From: Gymnogyps californianus
Taxonomy: Eukaryota > Chordata > Aves > Accipitriformes > Cathartidae
Length of the DNA stretch: 64,000 nt
Direction of reading: 5' to 3'
Assembly (NCBI RefSeq): GCF_018139145.2
Contig: NC_059480.1
Coordinates: forward strand, 18,910,428 to 18,974,427
Part shown: positions 27,101 to 39,100 of the stretch, in pieces
Position numbering within the stretch: the first letter of the stretch is position 1
How the letters are laid out: every line of letters begins with the position of its first letter
Translations under genes and position numbers: made by a program
The notes under the pieces: model-generated
What the model saw: the letters and a program-made list of their open reading frames with translations, nothing else
What the model was told of the DNA's origin: nothing
Databases searched by the model: none

Positions 27101-30100
27101 GGACCAGCTCTCAGGACAGAGGGAGCTTGTTCTCCATCGGGCATTGCATTTGGGGGCGTGGGGTTGGGAGTTGGTTTCCTCTGTCCCCACTGAAAGTGGA
27201 ATAGTTCATTTGTGCTTATCAGTTGGTCACCTTGACCCTGCGAATATATCACCCTGTCCCTTCACCCACAGGCAGGGCTCTGTGTCCCTGAGCAGGCAGC
27301 ACGCAGCACTGAAAATTGGCTCTGCCTGAAGTTCTCTCTAGGAATTGGATGAAGTCCAGGCTGCTGGCGACAGTATAAATGGATGCTAGTGCAGCCAGGC
27401 CAGGGTGTGTGTGTGTGTGTGCTTGGAAGTGGGGAGACAACAACTTGCCTGCATTGGAAAGGGTTGGCGTGGGCACTGAAGGGGATGGGTCCTGGGGAAG
27501 TCTGCCTGTGTTTGACACTCATCTTGGGCTGCAGGGGCTTTGGGCAGAAGCTGGCACAGGGCATGCTGAAGAAGCATTAAGCCAGCAGGGTTTTAATCCA
27601 TCCTCACTGCTCCTTTCCTGTTTTTTCCTGCTTCTCCATCTGTGCAAGAGGAATTAACACACATCCTGGGAGTGGATTAGACTGCTCAAACTGTGACCTC
27701 CTCATCCATGCCTTCTGGGGATGGGTAGCATTTGTCCAGTCCCTTTGCTGGCTCTCCAGTTTGGGCAGGGATTGTGAGCGCCAGCTGCCAGCAAAGACGT
27801 GGCAACGTGCTGACTTTCACCCCGTGGGACAGCCCTTTGAGCGTGCGTGACACTGGAGCAACCAGCGTGGCTGGCAGGGTGGAGCAAGCCTGCTCCCCGG
27901 GTTTTGGTCTTCCAGCACTGTTCATTTGCCTTTTGCTGATGCCTTGCAAGCGTTGGCGAGCCTTGCCGTCCTGTTTGCAGTGACGGTTTGGGCAGCTGTT
28001 GGCACACCAGCGAGCACAGCCGGGAGCCCAGAGTACCTGTTTCTCCGAGCCCCAGCGTGCTGCGACTCGATGGCAGTGCCTGGACTGCGTGGCAGTCTGG
28101 GGCAATGGGTCACAGCTCCGCATCCCACACTTGCATCCTCTTCGATTCTCCGTGAGTTGGGGACTGGCTTGGGGACCCTTCAGAGCTGTTGATGGGATCC
28201 CACCTCTGTGTACTCTGTTAGTTACTTATAAGCTACTTCTTTTTAATACGTAATTTCCCTTGGTTTCACATTTGTTCTTTTGTTCTTTTTCTGTTGGATT
28301 CTTTTTCCCCCAAACATAATTTATTCACTGTTTAGTTACTACACTACTTTTTTAAGCACAGTATGTGTCAAGCTACCTTAGGTATAGCTTGGAAGGGGAA
28401 ATTAATATCACAGACTACTTGTAAGATGTCTTTGTATTAAACAAGAGTGCTTAAAATGTTGTCATTGAGTAGAAAAGAAAACGAGTTTGTTAAAGCCTAT
28501 TTTGCCATTAAATTTCATTTATCAAAGATGGTACTAATTGAATCTGGTGAATTTACAAGTTGTTTTGATTGCAGACTCACTGTGGAAGAAGTATTTAGGT
28601 GCCCAGTGATATTTAAAATAGAAAGAATACATTTTCTCTCCAAAGAAAACTGATGTTTTTACTGTTTGGGGGGGGGGGGAAATCAGTGGTCCCTCCACTG
28701 TGAAGACTGATAATAACGTATCTGTTGTGTAATGCGGGAACATGACATTGTGGCACGACTATAAAGCTTGAAGTGATGTTGAAATATTATGTATGTAATT
28801 AAAAAGCAACAGTAACTTTTAGGAGGCAGCATGTTTAATGTATTTCACTTTCATCTATTAGAAATCTCTGGCATAGGTTGTGATTCTTTCAGATCATTAT
28901 AAAGAGGTTTAAATTATGTATTTCTTTAGAAATAAGTGAACTGGTGGAAATATGCATGTGAATTTTTTTTTTTTTTGACTGATTAAAATGTGAATCGGGA
29001 TAAAACAGCTGGATGCACACGGGAGAGCCTGTTCTGCCCTTGTCTTCTCCCCTCCAGCCTGCCAGTCATGGCTGTGGGCATAGGAAGCTGTAGCCTGACA
29101 GCAGGAGGGAGCTGCCGGTCCTCTCCCTGCCCCATCCCCAAGCCTGGGCTGCCTGTTGTCGGGTGCAAACACCCGCCTGGGAAAGTCTCCCGTTTCCTCT
29201 GAAGTCCTGGACCCAGCTCTGACTGCCTCCTCTCCCCTCTGCAGGGTGGTGAAAGAAGAGATCTCGGATGACAATGCCAAGCTTCCCTGCTTCAACGGCC
29301 GGGTGGTGTCATGGGTAAGCAAGCCCCTTGCTTCGGTATCTCGCTGCCTGTTTCTGCCCTCTCTGAAAACCACCATTTGGATGCATAGTGCCAAGTATGG
29401 CACAGGGACTGCTCCATACTATCTGTGTGCTGACTGCTAAGGAAGCGGGTGAGCTGGATTACCATGCTCTGGTCCCTCAGCTGGAGAGGGGGCTGTGTGG
29501 TGCTGGGTCCCCCATGCCGGGGAAGATGTGGGTGCCTCTGTGGAGAGCTCGCGGTAACTGATGCCTGGCAGAGGTGGTGGTCCCGGCCTGTCTGCAGCGT
29601 AACCCGTGTGCCCCTATGGCAGGGTCAGCTTTCCAAGGAAAGTCCCGCTCCGGTGACTGGCGCAAAGGGCTTAAGTGACTTTAGTGCTGGTGAAGCGGAC
29701 TGGATTTGACTGCCCTGAAGACTAAAGGTACTGCCTGGGCAGCTGCAGGACAAGCTTCTCCCTCCGTGCCATGCCATGCACATGCTCTGTCCCCTGCCCG
29801 CATGCCTCCCTCTGCCCCCCAGGGGACCCTCTGTTTGCGGGGGGAGAGGGTATTCAGTCTCCATAGCCCGTCATCCCTTTTTCCCCTCTGCTGAGCTGCA
29901 GTTTGTGCTGATGGGGGTGCGTGGATCTACATCAGGAGCAGAACCAAGACCCAAGTGCCTTTTTCCAGAGGCCACCAAATAGCCCCTAAACAGTGAAAAT
30001 CCTCGGCAAATCAGGCTAGGTCAGACCTAGTGCTTCTTCTGTCCCTGCACCAAACAGCTAGGCCTTGGCTGGGGGGCCGTGAAGCGACTGCATTTCGGGA

Positions 30101-33100
30101 GGGCGGGCGGAGGTGACAGGACGGGGCGGGCGGGCACCCTGCTGCCAGACTGGCTTCCGCCGGGACGCTGGCCAGGGGAGCAGCACGCAGGCTGGGGTCC
30201 TGCCCGCGCCCCACACCGGGAAGAGAGGGTGTGCTGGGCTCTCACACAAAGAGCGGGCAGGCCCGGCGGCCGGACGCCTGCCGTCCTCCCTCTAGCGGTT
30301 AGCCGGGCCCTTCGGAAAACAGCCTGTCCGGCTTTTGGCCACCATCCCCGCTGCTGCTGCATCTGCCCTGAGACATCTCCCCACCTCTCCCTTTCCAGCT
30401 GCCTTTTGTTTTCACCTGCTCTATGGGGAGTCCCAGACTCTCCGAACCCTTTCCATTGCTCTTTTTTTACCTGGCGTGCTTTTCCTTGTGGTCCACGCAT
30501 CCACAGAGCTGCTGGCTTTCCTTGTAGGGGCTCTCTGGTTGCTCAGTGTGAGTGGCACAGATCCGGTGCGACTCTGTCTGGTGTGACCAGGGCACTGTGC
30601 TGCTGCGCTGGTGTGCTGCCTCCTTACAGGGAACTTGTGCCTGGAGTTAGCACCGCTACCGGCTCTTGTGCACGAAGGGTGACGGGAGTCTCGGAGACCT
30701 TTATGCACAGCTGATGATCCTTTTTTCTATCTCTGCTGAGAGCCTCCTTGTCCATGGGTGGTTTGGGGGCTGGGGGGTGAGCACTCGCTTTGCTGCTTCT
30801 GCCAGACAGGCTGGGATGAGGCTATTTTAGGAACTTGGTACTAATTTTAGCTAGAGGGAAAGACGGGGGCTTGGTTCCAAGTGAATATTTCCTGAGAGTG
30901 CAAGAGGCAGGGCAAGTGCAGGGTGGCTATCAAAACCTTCCCTGGAGGAAATCCCAGTCCCGGGAGTGTTAGAGGAAGGCAGCATCAGTCCCCCTCCTCG
31001 GGCACACCCCCTCTTCTCTCCTCCTCACTGCTGTTTGACAGCTGCCTGTGGCTAGTTCCCTCTGTCCAGATCTATTTGCCTGGTCTTGCCTTGAGATCTT
31101 CAAGCATAGAGCATTATATGACTTTTCCCTAGGCAATGCTAGCCACTTCCAGCATCTCTTCTCCCCTGTGCTCCCGGGCAGTGGCTGCCAGAGCAGGGAT
31201 GTGGCCCTCAGGGAGTGGGATGTGTCCTGGGAAGGCAAGTCACCGGGAAGGTGCCGGGAGCAGAGCTGGGCATGTGCCCGGGGCTTGCTGGAGGGAGGGA
31301 AGCTGAGCCGAGTGTGAGACAAGAGCTGGTTAGACAGTTGTGAGAGCAGGAGCTGTTGGGCTTGTCCTGGGGCTTGTGGGACAGGCTCTGCAGCTTTTGA
31401 CACCCCAGGGTGCTCTCTGCCCTGTCTGCTGCTTTGGCTGTGGCTTTTTCAGGGCTGCTCTGTCTTCCTTGCCCTGGCTGCATCCCTGTCTCTGTTCCCA
31501 GTGCCTCTCTGTCCCCCTGCCCTAATGATGATCTGTGGGGTCCATCCCCCCCCTTTATCATGGTTTGCCCAGTTCTTGAAGGTGGGTAGGGCACAGCTCT
31601 TGTGTTTCATCAGTGATGCTGGGAAGGGCTCAAGAACTGTGTAAATGGGCTGTGCCTCCAGCACCTGGGTTGGCATCTGCTCCTACCTCCATGCAGATGT
31701 GGTCCCCTCACCAGCAAGCAGCAGAGCTGCCTCTGCATTTACACTGGGCATTATGGTTTGGGCAGCAGCTATCAGCTCCTTTCCAGCCTGTGTTTCATGA
31801 TCCTTCTGTCCTGACCCACAGTGGAGCATCCCTCACCTCTGTTAGATCAGACCTCTCCTGTGATGGCTGATGGCTTGGGAGTTGGTTCAAGTACACAGGC
31901 TGAGGCTTGACTCTTGTCCTGGTCTCCTCACCTCCCTGGACTGGCTCCAGGCTGACCCACAGCCTGTTTTGTCTGGGGCAGATCAAGGTGCTGGGCCCTG
32001 CGGTCCCTCCCTGACACTGGGAGAGCACCAACCCCCCTGTTTGCCCATGCCGTGCAGGGGACAGGCATGGGGCAGATGTGAAAAGCGCATTGGAAGGTCC
32101 TTAAAGATGGAAATTGATCTTCCCTTGCTTGCGAGCTCTAGCCTGTCCCTGGGGACTCACTCCCTGGCCAAAGGGGGGCTCCTTTCTGGGCCCTGTCACC
32201 TCTGCTCTGGGGGTCCCTGAATGTCTCTTACAAGGAAAAGGCTTTTTGTTGCTTTCCTACCCGGCCCTATTGGGATTAGCCCTGCTTAGTGCAGCTTGAA
32301 AGCGGGGGGAGCGCACACCTGGATAGGGAGCGATGATGAGGAAACCACTTTCTATTGAGCTCATTTGAGCTCTCCTCTGTTTCATCCCACTGGCGAGCCC
32401 GTTCCTCCCGGGGGAGGCTTCACCTCATTCCCTGAGCCCTGAAATTGGTGGTTTATCTTAGAGCCAGAGGCACAGATGTAGGTGTGCCTGGGCTGCCCCA
32501 AAGCATGGCTGGTATAAAGAGTTCCCGCGGTCTGACCTGTTCCTGAATTTCTGTGCTGGGGAAACTGTTGAGCCTCCCAGAGGTTGGCTGGAGGTTGTGC
32601 TCAAGCCAATTAGCTGGGCACAACCTGAAAGTGTGCAAAGTACGTGTGGAAGCCAGAAAAAGAGCATGTTGGAGTCTGTTTCAAAGCCAGCCTCAGCCCT
32701 GAGCTCTGTTACCCCCAGCTCCTGTGGGCTGGGACAGTGAAAGTCCTGCTGGGTCCCACAGCTTGAAGGCAGAGGTGTAGAGACTGGCAAAATCAAGAAA
32801 AGGAATGACTGGTAGCTGCCTCTTCTGATGTCAGAAGAGCTAGGGGAATCCACTCCTTGCTATAGGACATGTGCTAGAAGTTACCCGAGTGTAAAAATTG
32901 TGCGGCATGGGTGTGCAGACGATGTCAGAGTCTCCAAGCAGGGCTGTCAGCCACCCCGACTTCACCGCTGGGTCAGGAATTCCTGAGCCACAAATAGCTG
33001 GCGTCTGGGAAGGCGTTCAGGGGGAATGTTGCTACATGCTTGGCCTGTTCCATACCCGCTCCTGGGCATCTGCCGTTGTCCACCGTCAGAGATGAGATCC

Positions 33101-36100
33101 TGGGCCAGGCAGGCTTTTGGCCAGCTTGTTTGGCCACTCTTGTAAACGTTTTCCCAGTGCCTCAGCCATTTCATTCTCTGTCTCTCGTCCCTCCAGCTGG
33201 TGTCTGCAGAGGGTTCCCATTCAGATGCTGGCTCGGTCTGTGCCGATAACCAAACAGAGCTGCCACCGTCCATGGAGCGCACAGGAGGAATTGGAGACTC
33301 CAGGCCCCCCTCTTTCCAGTAAGTTACCTGGACACCTATCCTGTTTTCCGAGGAACCCACAGCGATTTTGCTGTAAATCCAGACCAGGGGCTGGGACACT
33401 CCTACCCAAATTGGCAGGGATCACAGCCAGACAGAGGGGATGAGGATGAGGCTGGGAGCAGATTTGAAGTGGAGCTGCATTATTCAGCAAGCAGGGACAT
33501 GCTGAAAATAGTGCAGAGAAGTTGGCAAAGAGCTGGCACAGCTTCCTCCAGTCCTCTGCCCTGCACTCATAGATGTGCTGTGGTTGTTCCCTGCTGCCTC
33601 TGCTCCTGTCCCTCAAGAAGGAGACAGCTGATGGCTGGGGGCTCGTGCTGGCTAGCACAGAAGTAGAGAGCCTGCTTAAGTCATTCCCTGTTGGACATAT
33701 TTGTTCCTTTTATCTCATCACAGCCCTAACACTGGGGGGAGCCGGGAAAACTTGGACAATGAGACAGAGACAGACTCAGTGGTGTCGTCGCAAAGGGAAC
33801 GACCTCGTCGGAAAGATGGGCCTGAGCATGGTGAGTGTTGGTAATGTGGCAAGAGCTCTGCAGAGCATGGCTGGGGCACGGTGGGGGTACCAGCTCCAGA
33901 CGTGGGGTAGCTCTGTCTGCTCTGCAGAACCTTCCCAGCTCAGAAGGGCTGTTCAGTGGTCTGGGGCCATAGCCTCACGTTGGAGGCAGGAGCTAACCCC
34001 TGTGTTGCATCAGAGCTTGGTGACAAAACCTTTGGGGGCAAAGGAGATGTCTACTGTAGAAGCCTCAAGAGCAGGAGAGAGAGGCAGCAGTGCCTCAGTC
34101 CTTCTTAGTTGAAAAGCAGAGTGTGCTGTAGCCTTGGCACTCCGTGCTGCTCCTTGGTCTGCCAAGAAAGCAGCTGCAACAGTCTTGCATGGCTTTAGCA
34201 GCATTGTTCCTAGTAGCCCATCAGCCTCTTTCCCATCCTCTAGTGGGGTAGAAGAGGTATCCCCCAGAAGATGGATCTGATCCCAGGGTGGGCTCAGAGC
34301 CGGCCGGCACTAGATGGGTTTGTCTGATGGCCAGATTAATTCTGAGAAGGTTGTTGTGAGCCTTGCATGGAGGAAGGAGGTGTTTACCTGTGACCTGTCT
34401 GAAGCATACTGAGCCTTGTCTTTCCATAGCACCCAGGGTGAATGGTACAGTGAAGGGAGAACGGCGCCGAGACCTGGGCGGGTACGAGAGCTCCTCCACG
34501 CTCATGAGCAGTGAGCTGGAGACCACCAGCTTCTTCGATTCAGATGAAGATGACTCCACCAGCAGGTAGGAAAGCTTAAGTCCTGGAGGAACACTGGCTT
34601 CCCCCTCCCTCCCAGCGCAGAGAGATGCCTTTGCAGGGCACAGTAATCCTGGGCTCCAGGGTCCTTGCTCAGACCTGCCTCTGTCTCAAGTCTCACCCAG
34701 CAGCCCCCTCTCCTGTTGTCTGTCCCCCATGTACATGTTCTGCCCCTGCAATCGTCTATTCCCTGTGCCATTTTTGTGGCTGTCTTGCTGCCAGAGCCAC
34801 CACCCTGGCAGCAGAAGAGCTGACTCTCGCTTTTGCCTCTAGGTTTAGCAGTTCAACAGAGCAAAGCAGTGCTTCCCGTCTAATGAGGAGGCACAAGCGA
34901 CGCCGGCGGAAACAGAAGGCTCCACGCATTGAGCGGGTACCCAGGGGCTGGGTGTCCTGGGGAGGGCAATGCAGGGCAAGGTGGGCTGCCTGGTGGATCT
35001 CTCCACTCAGCGCTCCAGGGCTGATCAGGTATTCGGCTGTGTTTGCTGTGGGCACAGCTGGGGACAGGTGGTGTCCACGTGCTAAGACTTCATAAAGTGC
35101 TGTAAACCTTTCCCAAGCCAATGTAGGCTCAAGAGCTGGGACCACAGACCTTGTCCTGGCTGTGGAGAGGTCATAAGGACTGTGGCTGATGCCTTCTGGC
35201 TCTGCAGAGCTCCCAGCATAAGGCTGGAGTTGTGGGTGGTGGCTGTGGTGCCACAGGGAGTGGCAGGGAGCACAAGTGGAGGGAACTGGGGCTGGGAATG
35301 TTACTGAGGCACAGGAGAACATCTCAAGTTTCACTTATGTTGCAGTCATCGTCCTTCAGCAGCATCACAGACTCCACCATGTCCCTGAATATCATCACAG
35401 TCACGCTGAACATGGGTGAGTGGGAGGTGTGCATGGAGTCTGCAGTCCTTCCAGAGCGAGACTGGGTGGTGGAGAGGGAACTGGGGAGGGGGCAAAGAGA
35501 ACACATGCGGGGAGGAGTGCGGAGATGGATTCTGTAGGAAAGTGGCTTGTCTTGAAGCACTGGTGTCTCAAGAGTTTCTCTGCATCCCAGGATGTCTCTC
35601 TGGGACGGGTGCAAGTGACCATCATTAGCACGTGGTTTGTCTGAGGTTAGGGCTGCTTGTGCCTGCTGCTTTATGGTGTCTTACTTCTTTCTCTTTCCAT
35701 CCCTGCAGAGAAATACAACTTCCTGGGCATTTCTATTGTGGGACAGAGCAATGAGCGTGGGGATGGAGGCATTTACATTGGCTCTATTATGAAGGGCGGC
35801 GCTGTGGCAGCTGATGGCAGGATTGAGCCAGGAGACATGCTCTTGCAGGTACTTCACGCCCACATACCTCCATCTTTGGGCCTGGGAAAGCAGAAAAGAC
35901 CCAGAAGCCTCCCTGCGCACTTTGGCAGGCTAAACCCAGGAAGCTGCGCTTGGAAGAGGGAAGCTGAGTCACTGCTGAGCTGAGTGGGGAGCTCAGCCTC
36001 TGGTCACATCTCTGGGACTCACCTCTTTGCATTGTTTGCAGGTAAATGACATCAACTTTGAGAACATGAGCAACGATGATGCTGTGCGGGTGCTGAGGGA

Positions 36101-39100
36101 GATTGTGCACAAGCCGGGGTAAGTACTCAGGTTGTTCCTTACCTCCATGGGCAGCTGTACAGTGTGTGCTTGGGGTGTGTGAGTCGTGTCTTCCAGCCAT
36201 CTCTGCCAGTGGCTCTGCAGAAGCTCAGAACTTATGTTTTTGGTGTTGCTTTGATTCCTGGGTTTTCATGCCCAAGGCAAGAATTGCAGCCAATAGAATG
36301 GTGGTGAATTGCGGTCTGTGCCCCTTTTTTGTGGGGGTGCCGTGTCATTGGGTCATCAGCAACCCTCAGCAGGGACACATCGTTTTGTCCATGCCACTAA
36401 AGAAGTCCATAGCTGGAGGGGGACAAGGGCACTTTACTGGCAGCTTCTCCCTGTCTTGCAGGAGATAGCCAGCATACGGCATCCGCCCATCACGCAGGGG
36501 TTTGTGCCACTGAGCTCTTGTTCTAACTCTCGCCTTTTTGTTGCAGGCCCATCACCCTGACGGTGGCTAAGTGCTGGGACCCAAGCCCCCGGGGCTGCTT
36601 CTCGTTACCCAGGAGTAAGTGGATAGCTGACCCACCCTTAACGCTGGTGCCCAGCTCATGTGAGAGCCCTGCCTTAAGCACTTACTTGGTTGTTGTCTTG
36701 TTCCTCCCCTGTGTGCGTGACTCCATGTGGCACTGAATTGGGGTTTGATGGGGTTTCAGCTCTCCTGTTAGGAGGCTGCTATGTCCTATTCCCAGGCCAA
36801 AATGCCCATAAGCCCAGCCCTCCTTCCCACATCACGCTGGGGACGCGTTTCACTGGGGCAGGGGGGTCACTTGCTCGGGGCGCCAGAGGAAAGAGAAACC
36901 CCCTCTTGAGCCATAGGGGGATCTCTCCCTCTGCACCTCTCCTGCTGACCCTCCCTCTCTTCTTTCTCTCCCAGTTGCTCCCCAGCGGATCTGGGCTGGG
37001 CCAGACTCTCCATGCTCCGATCCGGGTGAGTCCCGGCAGATGCTGGGGATGGAATGGGCTGCGCTGAGTCCCTGTCCCTCCCCAGAGGTTGATTTGATGA
37101 GGGGATAATTTCTTATAGCTACTGACTGACTCTTTCTTCAATGCAGGTGAGCCCATCCGGCCCATCGACCCGGCAGCCTGGGTGTCTCACACGGCAGCGA
37201 TGACTGGCACCTACCCAGCGTACGGTATGAGTCCATCCATGAGCACAATCACTTCCACCAGCTCCTCCATCACCAGCTCCATCCCAGAGACTGAACGTAA
37301 GTTCTTGTGCCTCCGTGCTCCACCCGCTGCACGGCTTCCTCGCCTTCACTGTGCTGTAAAGGGAGCAATACATCTGCTTGGGGACAGCTGGGATGGGCAA
37401 GATCTGCCCTGCCAAGGGACTAGGAGGGAGGCAGCTCTCACCAGGCAGGCGCTTGGATCAATGGGAGTTCTGCCTGGGTGAATTAATACCACATTTTTCA
37501 GCCTTCTACATAAGGAGAGTAGAAGAGCCTGGATGCAATCCAGGAGCTGTGGCAGGTGCAGAGGAAAGGCTCAGAGCAGTCAGGGGTTAGCCGCTGAGAG
37601 TGCAAGGCCAGAGGGATTCAGCTTGTCCCTGGAGCAATTGCCCTCTTAGACAGCAGATAGGGCAGGATGGAGGAGGCAGCTGGGAGCAGAGAGCCTTGCA
37701 GTGGGGCAGGGTCCTGCTGAGCACAGGGTTCTTCTGGTTGTTTTCTGAAGGTTTTGGGCGATTCTAGTATACAGAGCCCTGAAGCAAGGGTCTGGAGAGC
37801 TTAGATGGGGAAAAAAGCCAGGAGTTTGTTCTAAGTTTGTGAGGAGCAGAGAATTCTCTTGCTGGCCTGTGTGGGCTCAGTTAGCAGCTTTTGGATCTCA
37901 GCTGCTTGGGACTGGCTGGAAGGAAGGAGACTCTAGTCTGGGTTTTGCACAAGAGGAAATGGCTGACATGTGAAGGATAACATTGGAAGGCTGGAAGGGT
38001 GTTATACAGCATGCGCCCCAAGGCTGTCTGCAGTGTATTGTTCCCTGGCCCATTCCTCCTTTGTGTGATGCTTCCATGTGGCCCTGTTGTCTTTTCTGTC
38101 CTCTCTCATCTCTGCCTCCCTTCCTTCATCCACACCACAGGCCTCGATGACTTTCACCTGTCCATCCACAGTGACATGGCCACCATTGTCAAAGCCATGG
38201 CCTCACCAGAGTCAGGCCTGGAGGTGCGTGACCGCATGTGGCTGAAGATCACCATCCCCAATGCCTTCATTGGTAAGAGACTGTGCTCCCTGCAGCAGAG
38301 GCAGGGACTGGGGAGTGGGTGGCCTGTTTTCCAAGCGGATGCCCAAGGGAGCATCTCTGTCACCATAAACTAACTGTTGGCCAGGCCAGAGTGACAAACT
38401 GAACCTTTGGCTGTGCAGTCCCTTTTCACCTTTTGGCCCACTTTGTCTTGGCTCCAGTGTGGCCCACTGCCTCAAGGGCCACTGTCTTCCTCTCTCTTGC
38501 TGTATTTAACTCTGACGTTTGGTGGCAGGTTCGGATGTGGTGGATTGGCTCTATCACCATGTGGAGGGCTTTACAGACCGTCGTGAATCCCGCAAATATG
38601 CCAGCAATCTGCTGAAGGCTGGCTACATCCGACATACCGTGAACAAGATCACCTTCTCGGAGCAGTGCTATTACATCTTCGGGGACCTCTGTGGAAGTAT
38701 GGCACTTGGCATGGGTGGGAGGGAGAGGATGGAGGGGTAGAGGTCCTGCAGAGCCCTGCTGACACCGTGGGGACATAGCTACAGCCATTGCCATCAGGCT
38801 GGGCCCCTTGTTCTACAGACCCTGTTAGAGAGTGATGAAGAATATCCCAGCTCCCTTGTCATGCTGCTGGGGCGGTGAAGTTGGAAGCAGCATTGACAGT
38901 GTCACCTACTATGTGATCTTTTCTCCTAGGCAGCCATAGCGGAGTCTTAGTCTTTACTGACTTTGTCTCCAGGCTCTGAACTTCCAGTGCTGGCAAGGGG
39001 GTGGTGCTCAGACGACTGGGTTCTGCTCAAATAAGAGGAATGGGGGAAGTAATTGGCAGGGTGAGCTGTAGTGCTGATGTGGTCCTTTCCCGCCAAGCTG

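Larger units (their letters stand above)
9110..29244 (+). other. DVL3: DVL3 intron 1 (20 kb)
   Basis: The donor is at 9110 and the acceptor at 29243-29244. No other gene is supported on either strand. Contents listed separately: a 51-bp tandem duplication, a degenerate GC-rich minisatellite, a CR1 3' end, a weaker CR1-like scrap, a GC-rich patch, a pyrimidine tract, a GT microsatellite and an AT-rich island. The remaining stretches (10.7-12.0, 12.2-23.2 and 23.4-25.4 kb) show no recognisable feature. Confidence 0.85.

Noticed and set aside
28447..28653. Small open frame in the AT-rich island
   Set aside because: No known domain and no splice or promoter context, and its length is within chance expectation.
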